Positions 47,227 to 58,184 are shown, numbered from the stretch's first letter. The stretch: 64,000 bases of DNA from Leptospira broomii serovar Hurstbridge str. 5399 (GCF_000243715.2 NZ_AHMO02000011.1:372001-436000); one strand, 5' to 3'. Numbers and translations: made by a program. Notes: generated from the sequence alone by a model not told the origin.

Positions 47227-48654
47227 TTAATCGACAGGGAATATTATAACAAAACCAGTTCCATTAGAATCGGTCGCTACGGACAAGGTTCCTTTTAATT
47301 GTTTGGATAAAATTCGGACAAGTTGCAGTCCCAACGTTTCTTTTTTTTCAATTTCATCCAAATTCGGAATTCCTACCCCATCATCTCCGATTTCCATTCG
47401 AATCGCCTTTCCTTCCTGGGCGGCCGAGATGAAGAACTTACCGAACGTTCGATTTTGGAACGCGTATTTTAACGAATTCGTCGCAATCTCGTTGAGGATC
47501 ATACCGAGAGGAATAGCAGTATCCACTTCTAAGCTTAATTCGCCTACCTCAATCTGCCTTTCGATTTCAGCTCCCACTCCGTATACGTTCCAAAGATTGT
47601 CCAAAAGTTTGTCTATATACGATTTTAATTTTACGTCCGCAAGATTTTTAGAATTATAAAGTTCGTTATGTACCAACGACATCGAGTAGATTCTACTTTC
47701 AGTATCCTTTAATTCTCGGATTACCTCTTTGTTTTTAGCGTAATTCGTTTGCAGATTCAATAGACTAGCCATTATCTGAAGATTATTTTTGACTCTATGG
47801 TGTATTTCCTGAAGCAAGACCTCCTTATCTCGGAGCGACTCTCTCAGCGATTCCTCGGCCTGTTTCCATTTAGTAATATCGACTACGATCGCCAAAACTA
47901 TTTCTCTTCCGCGCAATTTGAATTTGTAGGAAGTTACTTCGACTAAGATGAATTCTCCGCTTCGTCGCTTGTGCACGGTATTGACGGGGGGATTTTTCCC
48001 GCTTTTCAAAGCAACGTGCTCCGACATAGCTTTCTTTGCATCGGAAGCGAGCCTAACGTCGGAAATCGCTAATCTTCGAATTTCTTCCCAACTGTATCCG
48101 TAAAGCCTCTCCACCTCCTGATTAGCATCGATAACTTCCAGAGTTTCGTAGTCGTATACCCAAACGGCGAGAGGATTATTTTCAAAAAGTAACCGATATC
48201 TTTCTTCGCTTTCGCGAATAATGGAAGCTTGCTCGTTCAATTTAGAAAGTAAGTCGTTACGCTCTATTGCGTATAAAATGGATCGATTCAATAAGTGCGA
48301 GTCGAACTTACCTTTGATCAGGTAATCTTGCGCACCGGCCTTTAGAGCCTCGCTAGCGAGCCCCTCATCTTCCGAACCGGAACATATTACTATCGGGATT
48401 CTGGAAAACTCCAGACGTATCGCATCAAAACCGTCCAAGCCCAAACTATCCGGTAAGGAAAGATCTAGGACGATACATTCAATCTCTCCCGAACGAGAGC
48501 GAAGGATCTCGAGGCCTTCGGCGGCTGTATTTGCATAGGAGGTGCAGAGGGAATGACCTCCCGCTTCTTCTAAATAAAGACCGATCAATCTTGAATCGGC
48601 GGGATTATCTTCTATTACAAGTACTTGCTTGGCTTTGATCAGTGTTGAAATCAT
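47227..48654 (-). CDS. Hybrid REC-PAS-histidine kinase (HisKA_2 type)
   Basis: 475 residues, cytosolic. An N-terminal receiver (about 9-130; VLVIEDNPAD, phospho-Asp64 in IVLDLSLPDS, LIKGKF), one PAS domain (about 145-265; RYRLLFENNPLAVWVYDYE) and a kinase core of the HPK11/HisKA_2 family with His285 in QEIHHRVKNNLQIM, then the ATPase N box LNEIATNSLKYAF and G1 box DDGVGIP. The receiver in front is an input: the protein probably relays a phosphate from another kinase. I chose ATG 48654 because AAGGTGAG precedes it; a GTG at 48666 would overlap that site. It sits just behind the stand-alone regulator gene of the same cassette. Confidence 0.88.
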   Translation of the reverse strand: MISTLIKAKQVLVIEDNPADSRLIGLYLEEAGGHSLCTSYANTAAEGLEILRSRSGEIECIVLDLSLPDSLGLDGFDAIRLEFSRIPIVICSGSEDEGLASEALKAGAQDYLIKGKFDSHLLNRSILYAIERNDLLSKLNEQASIIRESEERYRLLFENNPLAVWVYDYETLEVIDANQEVERLYGYSWEEIRRLAISDVRLASDAKKAMSEHVALKSGKNPPVNTVHKRRSGEFILVEVTSYKFKLRGREIVLAIVVDITKWKQAEESLRESLRDKEVLLQEIHHRVKNNLQIMASLLNLQTNYAKNKEVIRELKDTESRIYSMSLVHNELYNSKNLADVKLKSYIDKLLDNLWNVYGVGAEIERQIEVGELSLEVDTAIPLGMILNEIATNSLKYAFQNRTFGKFFISAAQEGKAIRMEIGDDGVGIPNLDEIEKKETLGLQLVRILSKQLKGTLSVATDSNGTGFVIIFPVD

Positions 48655-48662
48655 TTTTGCGC

Positions 48663-49106
48663 TCACCTTGACGGCAACCGAGTAGTTTGAAACCAGTAGA
48701 CACGTAACGATCGCATAGCTTCTATAAAGCTCTCGAACTCCACAGGTTTCTGTATATAAGAGTTTGCATGTAAATTATAAGTTTGTAAAATATCCCGCTC
48801 AGAACCTGAAGTCGTCAGAACCACGACCGGAATCCTTCTCAGATCGGGATCTCCCTTTAGCTCCCTCAAAACGTCAAAACCGTTTTTTTTGGGAAGATTT
48901 AGGTCCAATAGAATCAGATCCGGTCTGGAATTTCCCAAATACAGACCTTCGCCTTTGACATAGTCCAAGGCTTCCTCACCGTCATTTACGACGATCAGAT
49001 GCTTCGATTTAGGCACCTCGCCCAGGGCCTCCAAAGTCAATCGAACGTCTGCAGGGTTGTCTTCCACGAGTAAAATATCGAACGTTGCCTTAATTGTCGA
49101 ATTCAT
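48663..49106 (-). CDS. Stand-alone response regulator (Rcp1-like)
   Basis: 147 residues made of one receiver domain: ILLVEDNPADVRLTLEAL, phospho-Asp68 in LILLDLNLPKKNG, Thr in VVVLTTSGSERD and Lys in SYIQKPVEF. The loop spacing and the ETF-like NPADVRLTLEAL start match the Rcp1 group, which partners phytochrome-like kinases. There is no output domain, so it is a phosphate shuttle. It begins at the last base of the PAS4 kinase gene and ends just before the hybrid kinase gene, which places it between the two as a likely relay. Confidence 0.9.
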   Translation of the reverse strand: MNSTIKATFDILLVEDNPADVRLTLEALGEVPKSKHLIVVNDGEEALDYVKGEGLYLGNSRPDLILLDLNLPKKNGFDVLRELKGDPDLRRIPVVVLTTSGSERDILQTYNLHANSYIQKPVEFESFIEAMRSLRVYWFQTTRLPSR

Positions 49107-51358
49107 CAGTTTCTCCGAATGGGAATCGCGAAGAAAAATTCGGATCCGACGCCGACGTTTGATTCGACCCAGATCTTTCCTCCGTGGTTTTCAACGATCT
49201 TTTTGCATATGGAAAGTCCGATTCCTGTGCCGGGAAATTCCGACTTAGAATGCAATTTTTGGAATATAATAAATATCTTCTCAAAGTATCGGGAATCCAT
49301 ACCGATTCCGTTATCTGCGATTCTAAATTCCCACTCGGCCTGAGTCTTGGAGGCTGAAATTACGATTTTAGGATTCCGCTCCTTACTGCGAAATTTTATG
49401 GAATTCGTTATTAAATTCTGGAATAATTGCCTTATCTGATCGGGTTCGCCTAGAATAACCGGCATCTCCCCTTCGATCTCGATGCGAACGTTCGCGTCGT
49501 TCAATATCGAAGCTAAGTCTTCCCGGAGATTTTCCAGTAGGGCCCTAATACTTATTTTTTCCCATCTGTCTTCTTTTACGCCCAACCGGGAATAACGAAG
49601 TAGCGACTCGATTAAACCCTGTTGCCGTTTAGCCGCTTCGATCGTAATTTGGATAAATTCTTTGGCTTCGGAAGGTAGTTCCGGAGAAAATTTTCTTTCT
49701 AAAAGTTGTAAGTAACTGGCGATGGTTCTTAACGGCTCTTGTAGATCGTGAGATGCAACGTAAGCGAATTGCTCCAATTCACGATTCGTCATCTCCAAAT
49801 CGGATATCGCTTTTTTAAGAAATTCCCGGACGAACACTTTCTCCGCGATATCCCTATTCACCATGATCAAACCCGCGTTGTTTCCCCTTGGATCCGAAAT
49901 TTTCTTGAAACTCATTTCGAGATGAATCCTCTTCCCCGATTTCAACGTATGGATTATCTCGGCATTTGCAAGTCCCTTAAGTTCGTATTCATCCATCGCT
50001 CGCCGACGGTTTCCTTCGGAAATCCAATCCTCCTGGAAAAGTTCCGTATAATGCTTTCCGATCAAACTAGGATCGGAAATTTCGTACATGCGCTCCGCCG
50101 GAAAATTATAATAAGTGATTCTAAACTCGGAATCCAATGCGATTACTGCGTCGCTAATTTGGGATAAAACTTGCAAATTAAATCTGTTCGCGGCTTCCGT
50201 TCGTACTCGTTGAGTTACATCCGAACCGGATACCAAAATACAATCCCGACCGGAAAACCGGAAATGTGTTAGAGCAATGTCTAAGTAAAAACGTTCCCCG
50301 TTTTTCTTCGTGTGGATAACTTCCGAAAAGAAATTAGGCCCAAGCGCCAAGTTTTGAATTTTATCTACGACCCAGGACCTGTCGTCGGCGGGATGAATGT
50401 CCAAGACGGTCTTTTCCAGAAATTCGGATTCGGAGTAGCCGCAAACCAGCTGAGCAGTCGCATTCGACTCCAGGATTCGAAAAGACCCCTGATCGAAAAT
50501 ATACATGACCTGAGGATTACTTTTAAATAAATTACGATAATTTAACTCATTTTCCTTTAATTTTTTATTTAAATATTCCCGCTCCGTGACGTCATAACCG
50601 ATTCCTAAAATTTCGGTTATTCTGCCTAATCCGTCGAATCTCGGATATAACCAATTTTCAAAGACTTTATCTCTAACTCTAGATTGGTAAAAAGAATTGA
50701 CTCCGCCGATCGCTTTTTGTATAGCCTGAGTCCTTTCGGTTTGATCCGGCTGTGAATCGAAAAAATTCTTGCCGATCACGTCCTGTAACGTTAAACCGAG
50801 TCGTTCGAATCCTTTTCCTTCCGCAAAAAGAATAATTCCATCCACATCGAAGGAAAAAACGATGATCGGGAGAACTTGAAGAGCCGTCCTAAAATCACCG
50901 ACTTTCCTCTGAAAGGTCGCTTCCCTTGTTTTCGAATCGGTGATATCGACGCTTACGCCGATGAGTCCTTCGATTTCACCGTTAGTTCCGAAAATGGGAG
51001 AGAAACGGCTGGAGAACATTTTTCCCGCAAAACGGGTCTCGGCCTCGATCGTTCTTCCTTGAAAAACCGAACTGAAAATCGTCTCACGCGTTATCGATTG
51101 AAACTCGTCGTTCGAATCTCGTACCATGCCCGACCAATCTACCTCGAAAAAGGAAGTCCCAACCAAAGACTCAGGTTCGATTCCAATTCCGAATATTCCA
51201 CAGCCCGCCACATATGTAAAAGTCCCATTTCTATCGGTAGAAAATAGAACGAGAGTTACGTTAGATAGAATATATTCTAATCGGTCTTTGTATACCAGTC
51301 CCTCGCTTAACACGAAGTCGGTGGTTGTGGATGGAATAGATTCGTTCGGGGTTACCAT
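49106..51358 (-). CDS. Multi-PAS sensor histidine kinase
   Basis: 750 residues with four PAS domains in series (about 25-145, 155-270, 283-400, 410-525), each with the PAS-PAC pattern (VTLVLFSTDRNGTFTYV; IGVSVDITDSK; DVTERE; DVTQRV). The kinase core follows: HisKA with His537 in VASHDLQEPLRTI, then HATPase_c with N box LFQNLITNSIKFR, G1 IADNGIGMDSRYFEKIF and G2 GTGIGLSICKKIVENHGG. The HDLQEPL box is that of phytochrome-type kinases, but GAF and PHY light-sensing domains are absent. No membrane helix, so signals are cytosolic; heme, flavin or none is possible per PAS. It leads a three-gene cassette with a regulator and a hybrid kinase. Confidence 0.9.
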   Translation of the reverse strand: MVTPNESIPSTTTDFVLSEGLVYKDRLEYILSNVTLVLFSTDRNGTFTYVAGCGIFGIGIEPESLVGTSFFEVDWSGMVRDSNDEFQSITRETIFSSVFQGRTIEAETRFAGKMFSSRFSPIFGTNGEIEGLIGVSVDITDSKTREATFQRKVGDFRTALQVLPIIVFSFDVDGIILFAEGKGFERLGLTLQDVIGKNFFDSQPDQTERTQAIQKAIGGVNSFYQSRVRDKVFENWLYPRFDGLGRITEILGIGYDVTEREYLNKKLKENELNYRNLFKSNPQVMYIFDQGSFRILESNATAQLVCGYSESEFLEKTVLDIHPADDRSWVVDKIQNLALGPNFFSEVIHTKKNGERFYLDIALTHFRFSGRDCILVSGSDVTQRVRTEAANRFNLQVLSQISDAVIALDSEFRITYYNFPAERMYEISDPSLIGKHYTELFQEDWISEGNRRRAMDEYELKGLANAEIIHTLKSGKRIHLEMSFKKISDPRGNNAGLIMVNRDIAEKVFVREFLKKAISDLEMTNRELEQFAYVASHDLQEPLRTIASYLQLLERKFSPELPSEAKEFIQITIEAAKRQQGLIESLLRYSRLGVKEDRWEKISIRALLENLREDLASILNDANVRIEIEGEMPVILGEPDQIRQLFQNLITNSIKFRSKERNPKIVISASKTQAEWEFRIADNGIGMDSRYFEKIFIIFQKLHSKSEFPGTGIGLSICKKIVENHGGKIWVESNVGVGSEFFFAIPIRRN

Positions 51359-51455
51359 AATTAGGACTCTCTTTCAGTAAGCATCTGCTCACGAGAAAGA
51401 GGACCTAAAATATGGCGAAAATGAGGATTTTACAAGTCTTTTTCCACATCTTCTG

Positions 51456-51487
51456 GCTACTATTCGGCCAATTGGCCAAATAGTAGC
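51456..51487. repeat. 32-nt near-perfect palindrome
   Basis: GCTACTATT-C-GGCCAATTGGCC-A-AATAGTAGC: arms of nine bases, a central 12-nt palindrome, and one mismatched pair between them. It begins three bases after the cyclophilin stop on the minus strand and lies upstream of the PAS4 kinase gene. No T run follows in either direction. Confidence 0.7.
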
Positions 51488-51490
51488 TAA

Positions 51491-51952
51491 TTATGTCTCA
51501 ATTATTTCTAGGGTCTCGATGACCACAGGCTGAACCGGACGATCCCCAGGTCCAGTTTCCGTCTCGGAAATCCCGAGGACTATATCTTCCCCTTCTGTCA
51601 CATGACCGAAGACTGCATGCCGATTATCTAAATAGAGATTGTCTCTAACGTTGATGAAAAACTGGGAACCTCCGGTATTTGGGCCGGCATTTGCCATGGA
51701 GATAGTAAATTTCTTGTTTTTTAAATCAGGATGGAACTCGTCCTTTATTTTATACCCCGGTCCACCGGTCCCTGTTCCACTCGGACACCCGCCCTGAATC
51801 ATGAAATTTGGAATTATCCTATGAAAAATGAGTCCATTATAGAACCCCTTCTTGGCTAATTCGATAAAGTTTCCGGTAGTCACGGGAGCTTTCTCAATAT
51901 CCAATAAAACAGAAAAAGTTCCTCGATTAGTAACGAATTTTGCGAAAGGCAT
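51491..51952 (-). CDS. Cyclophilin-type peptidyl-prolyl cis-trans isomerase
   Basis: 153 residues, cytosolic by lack of a signal. The single cyclophilin domain shows the catalytic [27 protein letters not shown] (Arg and Phe of the active site), the [15 protein letters not shown] loop and the [15 protein letters not shown] end with the core His. It speeds proline isomerisation during folding. AGGAGG stands before the ATG at 51952. A 32-nt palindrome follows the stop. It is a single-gene unit, divergent from the cyclase operon. Confidence 0.95.
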   Translation of the reverse strand: MPFAKFVTNRGTFSVLLDIEKAPVTTGNFIELAKKGFYNGLIFHRIIPNFMIQGGCPSGTGTGGPGYKIKDEFHPDLKNKKFTISMANAGPNTGGSQFFINVRDNLYLDNRHAVFGHVTEGEDIVLGISETETGPGDRPVQPVVIETLEIIET

Positions 51953-52179
51953 TTGCTTCCTCCTAAGGGTCCAGAATTTCTCCTATCCCGGTGTTAGCAA
52001 CCGTTTCCGGCTTTTGCTGGACTGGAACAAATTCCATTTCCCGTCAATTTGGCTAATCCCAATTCCGATAATTTAACAGAGGTACTTCAGAATATTCTTT
52101 CCGTTGCAAACAGGAAATTTTTTTCTTTATTTTAGGGGATAACCAGATCCGAAAGACTTTTCTTTCGATCGGACAAACG

Positions 52180-54903
52180 ATGAACTCTTCGGCAAAATAC
52201 ATTCCCTTCGGGACAAACGGTTCAGTCGCTTTCTGGGAGCCTACCTCCTCCCATGCCCATCCTGATGGAAAACAGATTTCGGATTGGTCGGAACGCGGGA
52301 TCAAAACCATCGTCTGCGTTTTCTCCGAAAGAGGCTCGTCCATAATTACCGATCTGGAAGAATCGCTTCACGGCGAAGATTGGAAACTCTATGCATTAGA
52401 AATTCCTTTAGGACCGGAAACTAACGAGTCCGTTTTCTTTTGCGCTTGGAAACTTCTTCAATCGATCGGAAAATCCAACATTCTATTTCTTGTCCCGGAA
52501 GAATTGAATGAAAGATGGGAGGTCCTACTCTCTAAAATGGTCCTTTCCTCCTTCCCGCATTTAGCTCCAGGAGAATTAGGAGCATGGTTCCCTTCTTTAT
52601 CCGGTGATTCTGAACCGATATTATTAAACGACTTTAAAAGTTTCATTTCTAGAAGAAAACCTCCGAGAGAAATTCCGGAGGGAAACCGAGGTGAATTCTC
52701 CGTATTCTTGAGCGAATTACCTCTCTCTTTTCGAGAAATTAGTTTAGGCGGCTCTCACCCGGAAAACGGAACTAGTAACGACGTAAGAAACGGGAAAAAC
52801 GGTAAGCCCGAAGAAAAACAGCAAATTAAAATTAAGGAATCTGAATCCGCTACGACTCCCGAATCCAACGGCAAATCGACTCCCGAAGCTTCCGAAGATT
52901 TTGCAAAGCCGGACGATCTCGATCTTCCCGTAGCATCGATAGAATCTATCACCGAATCGAACGAAAGCGCGGCTGATTCTAAATTAGAGGTCCCTCCTCC
53001 CAAAGAAACCAAAAAAGAAATCCAGGCTCCCGTAATCGCGACAATGTCGCCTGCGGATCAAACTAAGGCAAAATTTCCGCTTCAATTAAAATTAATGGGA
53101 GTCATCTCCCTATTAATGACCGTCACCGTTTCTACAGTCATCCTTTACGCTTCCAGCGAATTCAAAAAAAATTACGAAGTTCGGGTTTTAGAAACGAACT
53201 TCTCCTTGGTAAACATACTAGGTATTAAAGTTAAGTCCGATTTGAAGGATATCCGGGACAAAGGAAAATCTCTTACGGATAAATTAATCGATCCAAAAGG
53301 GCCGGGAGCCTACGCGGATCTATTTTTTCGAAATGAGCCGGACTTTCTATTAGTCGGAATTTATAAAGTCCAAGGACAATCCTTAAAAAAGGATGTGGTA
53401 CTTCATAACGATTCGTATCTGGAAGGAATTTCTTCGAATCGTGAAGAGTTGGACTCGGCGATCAAAGGTAAAGAATCGACTTTTTTAAAAACTCTCAATT
53501 CGGACGGTCGAATCGATAATCTGACTCCGGATTTCAAAGAACCGGCCTTTGCCATCTCGGTAGCCGACGCTTCCAAAAGCAGAATTTTGATTTATGTTCT
53601 TAGATCGGAAAGACTTCTAAGTGCATTCCAAAAACAGGATATTAACGTTCCGTTTTTAATCAACGGAGACGGAGATCTAATCGCTCATTACGATCCGCAA
53701 CTTCTCGCCTCTCAAACGAATTGGGCCGATTTACCCATCTTCGAAACCATGCTCTCTGCCGTCCGCGAAGATAGTCAGCAAACTCGCTATCAAGATTCTT
53801 CCGGGACTAGATACTACGGGTCGTTTCAAAAAGTGGGTTTCGGCGGAGCCGGAGTTATCGTCACTGTACCTGAAGAGAAAGTCTTCGAGATGGTTTACAG
53901 AATTCAGACAAAAAATCTTCTAATCATGGCGATCGCATTGTGTATGGCCTTGATAATCGTATTTTTCCTCGCGAGAAATATTACAATTCCCTTATTAGCT
54001 CTCCTAAACGCAACCGTCGAAATAGCGAAGGGAAATTTCCGGATCGGAATTAAATCCACGACGAAGGACGAAGTTGGCCTTTTGACCGATTACTTCGTAA
54101 CCATGGGTAAGGGTCTCGAGGAGAGGGAAAAAGTGAAGGACGCCCTAGGTCGATTCGTTAACAAAGAGATCGCCGAAATGGTACTAAATCAAGAGTTGAC
54201 CTTGGGCGGGGAAAGAAAGATGTGCGCGATCTTTTTTTCCGACATTCGATCCTTCACTGCAATCTCCGAAAAATTACAACCCGAAGAAGTCGTCGAATTC
54301 CTAAACGAATATATGACCGAAATGGTTCACTGTGTAAATCAGACTCACGGGATTGTGGATAAATTTATCGGCGATGCAATCATGGCGACTTGGGGTGCCT
54401 TGAAGTCTTCGGGGAATCAGGACGCCGAAAACGCCGTAAACGGCGCATTACTAATGCGTAAAGCTCTCCAGAAATTCAACGAAGGACGAGGCGGTGATAA
54501 AAGGCCGGTGATTCGGATCGGCTGTGGATTGAATTATGGACCGGTGATTGCCGGACAAATCGGTTCGGAAGAGCGACTCGAATACACCGTCATCGGTGAT
54601 GCAGTAAACTTAGCCTCCAGAGTCGAAGCTTTAAATAAACCCTTCGGAACGGACGTGCTTATCACGCAGGATTTATACGATCACGTTCGGGACATCTTTG
54701 CGGTCGAAAAAATGCAATCTATCAAAGTGAAAGGGAAAGCGGAGCCTCAAGTAATCTATGCCGTATTAGGAAGAAAGGACGACCCTACAATCCCGGCCTC
54801 CGTCGCAGATCTACGAAAACTCATCGGGATCGAATTCGATGCTAAGAAAGCTAAGCATGATGGGGAGCCCGAAGAGGAAGTAAAATATGAGATTCTTGAC
54901 TGA
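52180..54903 (+). CDS. Membrane adenylate cyclase with Cache-like sensor and extra N-terminal domain
   Basis: 907 residues. Order: an N-terminal domain (about 1-180) that looks like a dual-specificity-phosphatase fold ([27 protein letters not shown]) without the CX5R catalytic loop; a polar, disordered linker (about 190-300); TM1 at about 304-324; an extracytoplasmic Cache-like region (about 330-575); TM2 at 581-600; HAMP; then the class III cyclase (about 675-880). Metal ligands are Asp688 (FFSDIRSFT) and Asp732 (KFIGDAIM), adenine-selecting Lys728 and Asp807 ([12 protein letters not shown]), transition-state Arg814. So it should make cAMP. It overlaps the FecR gene by 17 nt and heads the operon. 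Confidence 0.88.
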   Translation: MNSSAKYIPFGTNGSVAFWEPTSSHAHPDGKQISDWSERGIKTIVCVFSERGSSIITDLEESLHGEDWKLYALEIPLGPETNESVFFCAWKLLQSIGKSNILFLVPEELNERWEVLLSKMVLSSFPHLAPGELGAWFPSLSGDSEPILLNDFKSFISRRKPPREIPEGNRGEFSVFLSELPLSFREISLGGSHPENGTSNDVRNGKNGKPEEKQQIKIKESESATTPESNGKSTPEASEDFAKPDDLDLPVASIESITESNESAADSKLEVPPPKETKKEIQAPVIATMSPADQTKAKFPLQLKLMGVISLLMTVTVSTVILYASSEFKKNYEVRVLETNFSLVNILGIKVKSDLKDIRDKGKSLTDKLIDPKGPGAYADLFFRNEPDFLLVGIYKVQGQSLKKDVVLHNDSYLEGISSNREELDSAIKGKESTFLKTLNSDGRIDNLTPDFKEPAFAISVADASKSRILIYVLRSERLLSAFQKQDINVPFLINGDGDLIAHYDPQLLASQTNWADLPIFETMLSAVREDSQQTRYQDSSGTRYYGSFQKVGFGGAGVIVTVPEEKVFEMVYRIQTKNLLIMAIALCMALIIVFFLARNITIPLLALLNATVEIAKGNFRIGIKSTTKDEVGLLTDYFVTMGKGLEEREKVKDALGRFVNKEIAEMVLNQELTLGGERKMCAIFFSDIRSFTAISEKLQPEEVVEFLNEYMTEMVHCVNQTHGIVDKFIGDAIMATWGALKSSGNQDAENAVNGALLMRKALQKFNEGRGGDKRPVIRIGCGLNYGPVIAGQIGSEERLEYTVIGDAVNLASRVEALNKPFGTDVLITQDLYDHVRDIFAVEKMQSIKVKGKAEPQVIYAVLGRKDDPTIPASVADLRKLIGIEFDAKKAKHDGEPEEEVKYEILD

Positions 54904-57007
54904 CGCAAAATTCGTAGTCACTGGTCTCATACTGTTGATTATCTTTTTCTCGTCCTTACTTTATATGTATGCGAATGCGGGACCGAAGACGGGAAATAAT
55001 AAGATCGTAGGCGAACTCAAATCCAAACAACTTAAGATTTTAAGAAAGTTGGATTCTGAAGTTGTTTGGGAAGAACTAGATCCGAGCGATCCGATTCGCT
55101 TTAGAGACACGATCCGTACTGAGGAGGGTTCGGTAGCCGTGCTTCTGTTTAAGGACGGAAATAACTCTACGGAAATTCAGATGGGTGAGCGAAGTATGAT
55201 TCTTATCGAAGATACCGATAAGATTAGTTTCGTATCCGGTTCCCTATCCGCGACCAACAGCGGAGACGCAAGCAAGTTGCAGATTAGTTCCGGAGATACA
55301 AAGATATCTTTGGCTAACTCCAATGTAAAACTTTCTAAAGACGAAGGAAAGGCTTTAAATTTGGAAGTGAAGGAGGGACAGGCCAAAGTCGTCTCATCAT
55401 CGGGAGAAAGCGTCCTAAACGGGAATCAAGCGGCTGAACTTAAAGGAAATACGTTAGAAGTTCGCACGTTAAAATTAGAGCAAATCGCTCCGGCAGACGG
55501 TGCAACAGTACCGGTAAAGGGAGAAACTTCAACGTTGCGTTTTGCCTGGAAACCCGAAGCGGGGGTAAAAAACTATTATTTAGAAATCGCGAAAGATCCA
55601 TCCTTTCGTATCGGACTCAAACGAATTCCCTCGACCGGCTCGGAAGTTTCGGTTAACGTTTCTGTCGGAAATTACTTTTGGAAAGTTGTCGGTAAAAATC
55701 CGAAAACGGGTAAGGACGAATCCAGCTTGGCTAGAAATTTAAGGGTTCTTTCTTGGAACAGTCCTAGATTGCTCTCCCCCGCTGCAAAAGAGACATTTAC
55801 TTTCACAACCGGTCTTCCCGTGATTCGTTTTCAATGGTCGGTCATGGATCCTACCGCCAAATACACTTTGGAGATCGCGGAAGATTCAGGCTTTAAACAA
55901 ATTGCATTGAGATCCGAATCCAAATCTGGCTTCGCCAAATGGGAATCTAAGTCCGAAGGTAATTTTTTCGCACGCGTAAGAATGTATTCCGACCGAGAAG
56001 GATTTTCAGAGGAAGTATCTGCGGCGATACCGTTTTCCGTCAGGAAATTAGCCGAAGCGGAACCTCCCCGTTTGCACCGCCCGCTGTCCGAAGAAGAAAT
56101 CGGATTAAGGATTTTCAAAACCGGAAATTCCTTTTTCAGTTGGTCGGCTAATCGGGAATTTCAATCCTATACTTTAGAAATATCTAATGAATCTGAATTT
56201 AAAAATATCCTTTTATCTCGTACCGTATCGGCTAATTTTCTCAAGCCGGAATTCGATTGGAAAGAGGGTGTTTATTTCTGGAAAGTACGGGGCAATTTGA
56301 AAGACGGCGGAAAGAGAGATTCCTTGCCTCAAAAATTCGTTCTTAAACATATCGATTTCGTAAAGCTATCTTCTCCGAAAGACGGCACGGAATCCGGACA
56401 TCCTTCCGATGGAAAAATAATTCTTCGTTGGGACAGACCGGATCCAAGCGGGCTCTATAGAGTCGAATTAGCGAGAGATGCATCCTTCGAAACGAAACTC
56501 TCTGATTCCAAGGTGAGGTCGGGCGCTCTTTCGGTTACTTTACCGTCACCGGGTTCCTTCTATTGGAGGGTCAGCTTAGTGACTCCAAGCGGAGAAACTC
56601 TCGTTTCCAGTTCGGTGGCGAATTTTCGAACCACCGATTCTGCCCCGTTTGTAACTCCGGTATATCCGAGAGACCGGGATAAAATCGACTTAGACGAAAA
56701 AGAAAGCCTTTCTTTCTACTGGGAAACGCAGGGAACTCCCGAAATTTACGTTTTAGAATTACTCGAATCCCAAGGAAAAAACTGGAAACCGATCTTAAAA
56801 AAGGAAATTCGGGGAGAAACTTTCGAATTTCGAGAGTTGTATAAACTAAGGGAAGGAAAATATCAGTGGAGATTAAGCGCTAAATACAAGGACGACGCGG
56901 GAAAAATTAGGACTACAATTCCTTTATCAAGGGAATTCAACGTTCTTCTATCCGCAACGTTAAAGGCGCCTGAAGTTCTGACTCCGAAGGAAATTTATGT
57001 CGAATAG
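54887..57007 (+). CDS. Membrane-anchored FecR-domain protein with Fn3-like repeats
   Basis: 706 residues. An N-terminal helix (about 8-28, [20 protein letters not shown]) anchors it, with the rest outside the inner membrane. The FecR domain covers about 60-195 ([36 protein letters not shown], the sandwich used in anti-sigma and TonB signalling). It is followed by about five Fn3-like modules (about 200-700) that each carry a W-x-x-x-(Y/F)-x-L-E-I strand and a YFWKV or YWRVS end; examples are [45 protein letters not shown] and [14 protein letters not shown]. No sigma factor is adjacent. It overlaps the cyclase gene by 17 nt and the next gene by 11 nt. It may be the periplasmic partner of the cyclase. 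Confidence 0.8.
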   Translation: MRFLTDAKFVVTGLILLIIFFSSLLYMYANAGPKTGNNKIVGELKSKQLKILRKLDSEVVWEELDPSDPIRFRDTIRTEEGSVAVLLFKDGNNSTEIQMGERSMILIEDTDKISFVSGSLSATNSGDASKLQISSGDTKISLANSNVKLSKDEGKALNLEVKEGQAKVVSSSGESVLNGNQAAELKGNTLEVRTLKLEQIAPADGATVPVKGETSTLRFAWKPEAGVKNYYLEIAKDPSFRIGLKRIPSTGSEVSVNVSVGNYFWKVVGKNPKTGKDESSLARNLRVLSWNSPRLLSPAAKETFTFTTGLPVIRFQWSVMDPTAKYTLEIAEDSGFKQIALRSESKSGFAKWESKSEGNFFARVRMYSDREGFSEEVSAAIPFSVRKLAEAEPPRLHRPLSEEEIGLRIFKTGNSFFSWSANREFQSYTLEISNESEFKNILLSRTVSANFLKPEFDWKEGVYFWKVRGNLKDGGKRDSLPQKFVLKHIDFVKLSSPKDGTESGHPSDGKIILRWDRPDPSGLYRVELARDASFETKLSDSKVRSGALSVTLPSPGSFYWRVSLVTPSGETLVSSSVANFRTTDSAPFVTPVYPRDRDKIDLDEKESLSFYWETQGTPEIYVLELLESQGKNWKPILKKEIRGETFEFRELYKLREGKYQWRLSAKYKDDAGKIRTTIPLSREFNVLLSATLKAPEVLTPKEIYVE

Positions 57008-58184
57008 TCGTTTTACATCCCATCAAGTAATGCGCCTATTCATTATAGCGAGCTGCATACTTTTTTCTTTTTCCCTCTTTGCAAAAGACAAGGATGACGG
57101 AGTCAAATTGGAATGGAAAGCAATTCCGGATTCCGGCGGATACCTGGTCGAGATCAAGGATTCGAACGGAAGAATCATACGCGAAAAAACGTCTGCCACG
57201 CAAATCATCGTGGATTTAAAACCCGGAACCTACGAACACCGTATCGGAGTTTTGAACCGATATGGTCGAGTTTCTATTTTTTCATCTTGGATTCCGTTTG
57301 ATGTTATTCTTTCTCGACCTCCCGTCCTAACCTCCTATACGAAAAATTCGTATTTGAGTCAAGATCTTCCGGAAACTTTCGAACTGAAAGGTAAGTATCT
57401 AACTGATGTTACGAAAGTTTCCCTAAGAGACTCTAACGGAGAGGAAGTTCAGATCATCAAGTCCATCGAATATAAGGAACCTGATACGATCCTAGTTTAC
57501 TTCGATAAGAAGAAAGTCCCGGAAGGGATCCTTTCTTTGCGATTGGAAAACCCTCGGAACAAAATTACCGAAACGGAAGCCTTTTTACTCGTCGCCGATA
57601 CTCCTGAGCGACTTGCAGCGTTACAGAAACGATCAACTCCGAAAGAACCGTTCCGTTTCGATTATGGTGCAATCGCAAGGTCGGCAGTACTTCCAGGGTG
57701 GGGGCAAATATATCAGGAAAAATCCAAAATCAGATCCTATGCGTTTCCGTTTTTGATCGCAGCCGCCGGGGCCTACACTTACTATAAAGGGGAGTCGTAT
57801 CTTCATTCGGTGAAAGATTATGATGCCGCACGTAGAACGAACGCATTGTTAGGTTATAGCGTTGCTCAAACTGGGAATGTCGCCGTTTATCCTTTAGCAG
57901 TGGTTAATTATTTGCAAATTCCCGGCAAATACAGCATCGCCTCTTCTGCTTATCATCAAGTCGAACTTTCTATAGGTATATTAGCATTTCTTTATGCTCT
58001 CAATCTCGCGGATGCGGCCTTTTTTCCGGGCTCGAGACAAGTAAAGATTGAAGGGACGGATAAAACGGCAAGTTGGTCTCCTGTTATAAGAAACGAAAGA
58101 GACGGAGGCGGTTCCTCGTTCGCCTCTTCCAACCAACAATATTTACGCCAGAGAGTCGAAGTCGGGGTTCAATTTTCATGGTAG
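56997..58184 (+). CDS. DUF5683-type membrane protein with Fn3-like N-terminus
   Basis: 395 residues. A signal-like helix (LFIIASCILFSFSLFA) leads into an Fn3-like region (VKLEWKAIPDSGGYLVEIKD, TYEHRIGVLNRYGR) similar to the repeats in the preceding protein. An IPT-like stretch follows (LTSYTKNSYLSQDLPETFELKGKYL), then the C-terminal DUF5683-type part: IARSAVLPGWGQIYQEKSK, helices around SYAFPFLIAAAGAYTYY, and another near LSIGILAFLYALNLADA. GAAGG before ATG 56997 supports this start. 11-nt and 7-nt overlaps with its neighbours tie it into the cyclase operon. It is an envelope protein; no enzymatic role is evident. Confidence 0.75.
   Translation: MSNSRFTSHQVMRLFIIASCILFSFSLFAKDKDDGVKLEWKAIPDSGGYLVEIKDSNGRIIREKTSATQIIVDLKPGTYEHRIGVLNRYGRVSIFSSWIPFDVILSRPPVLTSYTKNSYLSQDLPETFELKGKYLTDVTKVSLRDSNGEEVQIIKSIEYKEPDTILVYFDKKKVPEGILSLRLENPRNKITETEAFLLVADTPERLAALQKRSTPKEPFRFDYGAIARSAVLPGWGQIYQEKSKIRSYAFPFLIAAAGAYTYYKGESYLHSVKDYDAARRTNALLGYSVAQTGNVAVYPLAVVNYLQIPGKYSIASSAYHQVELSIGILAFLYALNLADAAFFPGSRQVKIEGTDKTASWSPVIRNERDGGGSSFASSNQQYLRQRVEVGVQFSW

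Noticed and set aside
52053..52343. Minus-strand frame of 96 codons at the start of the cyclase gene
   Set aside because: It overlaps the clear cyclase start and has no recognisable protein features or ribosome site.
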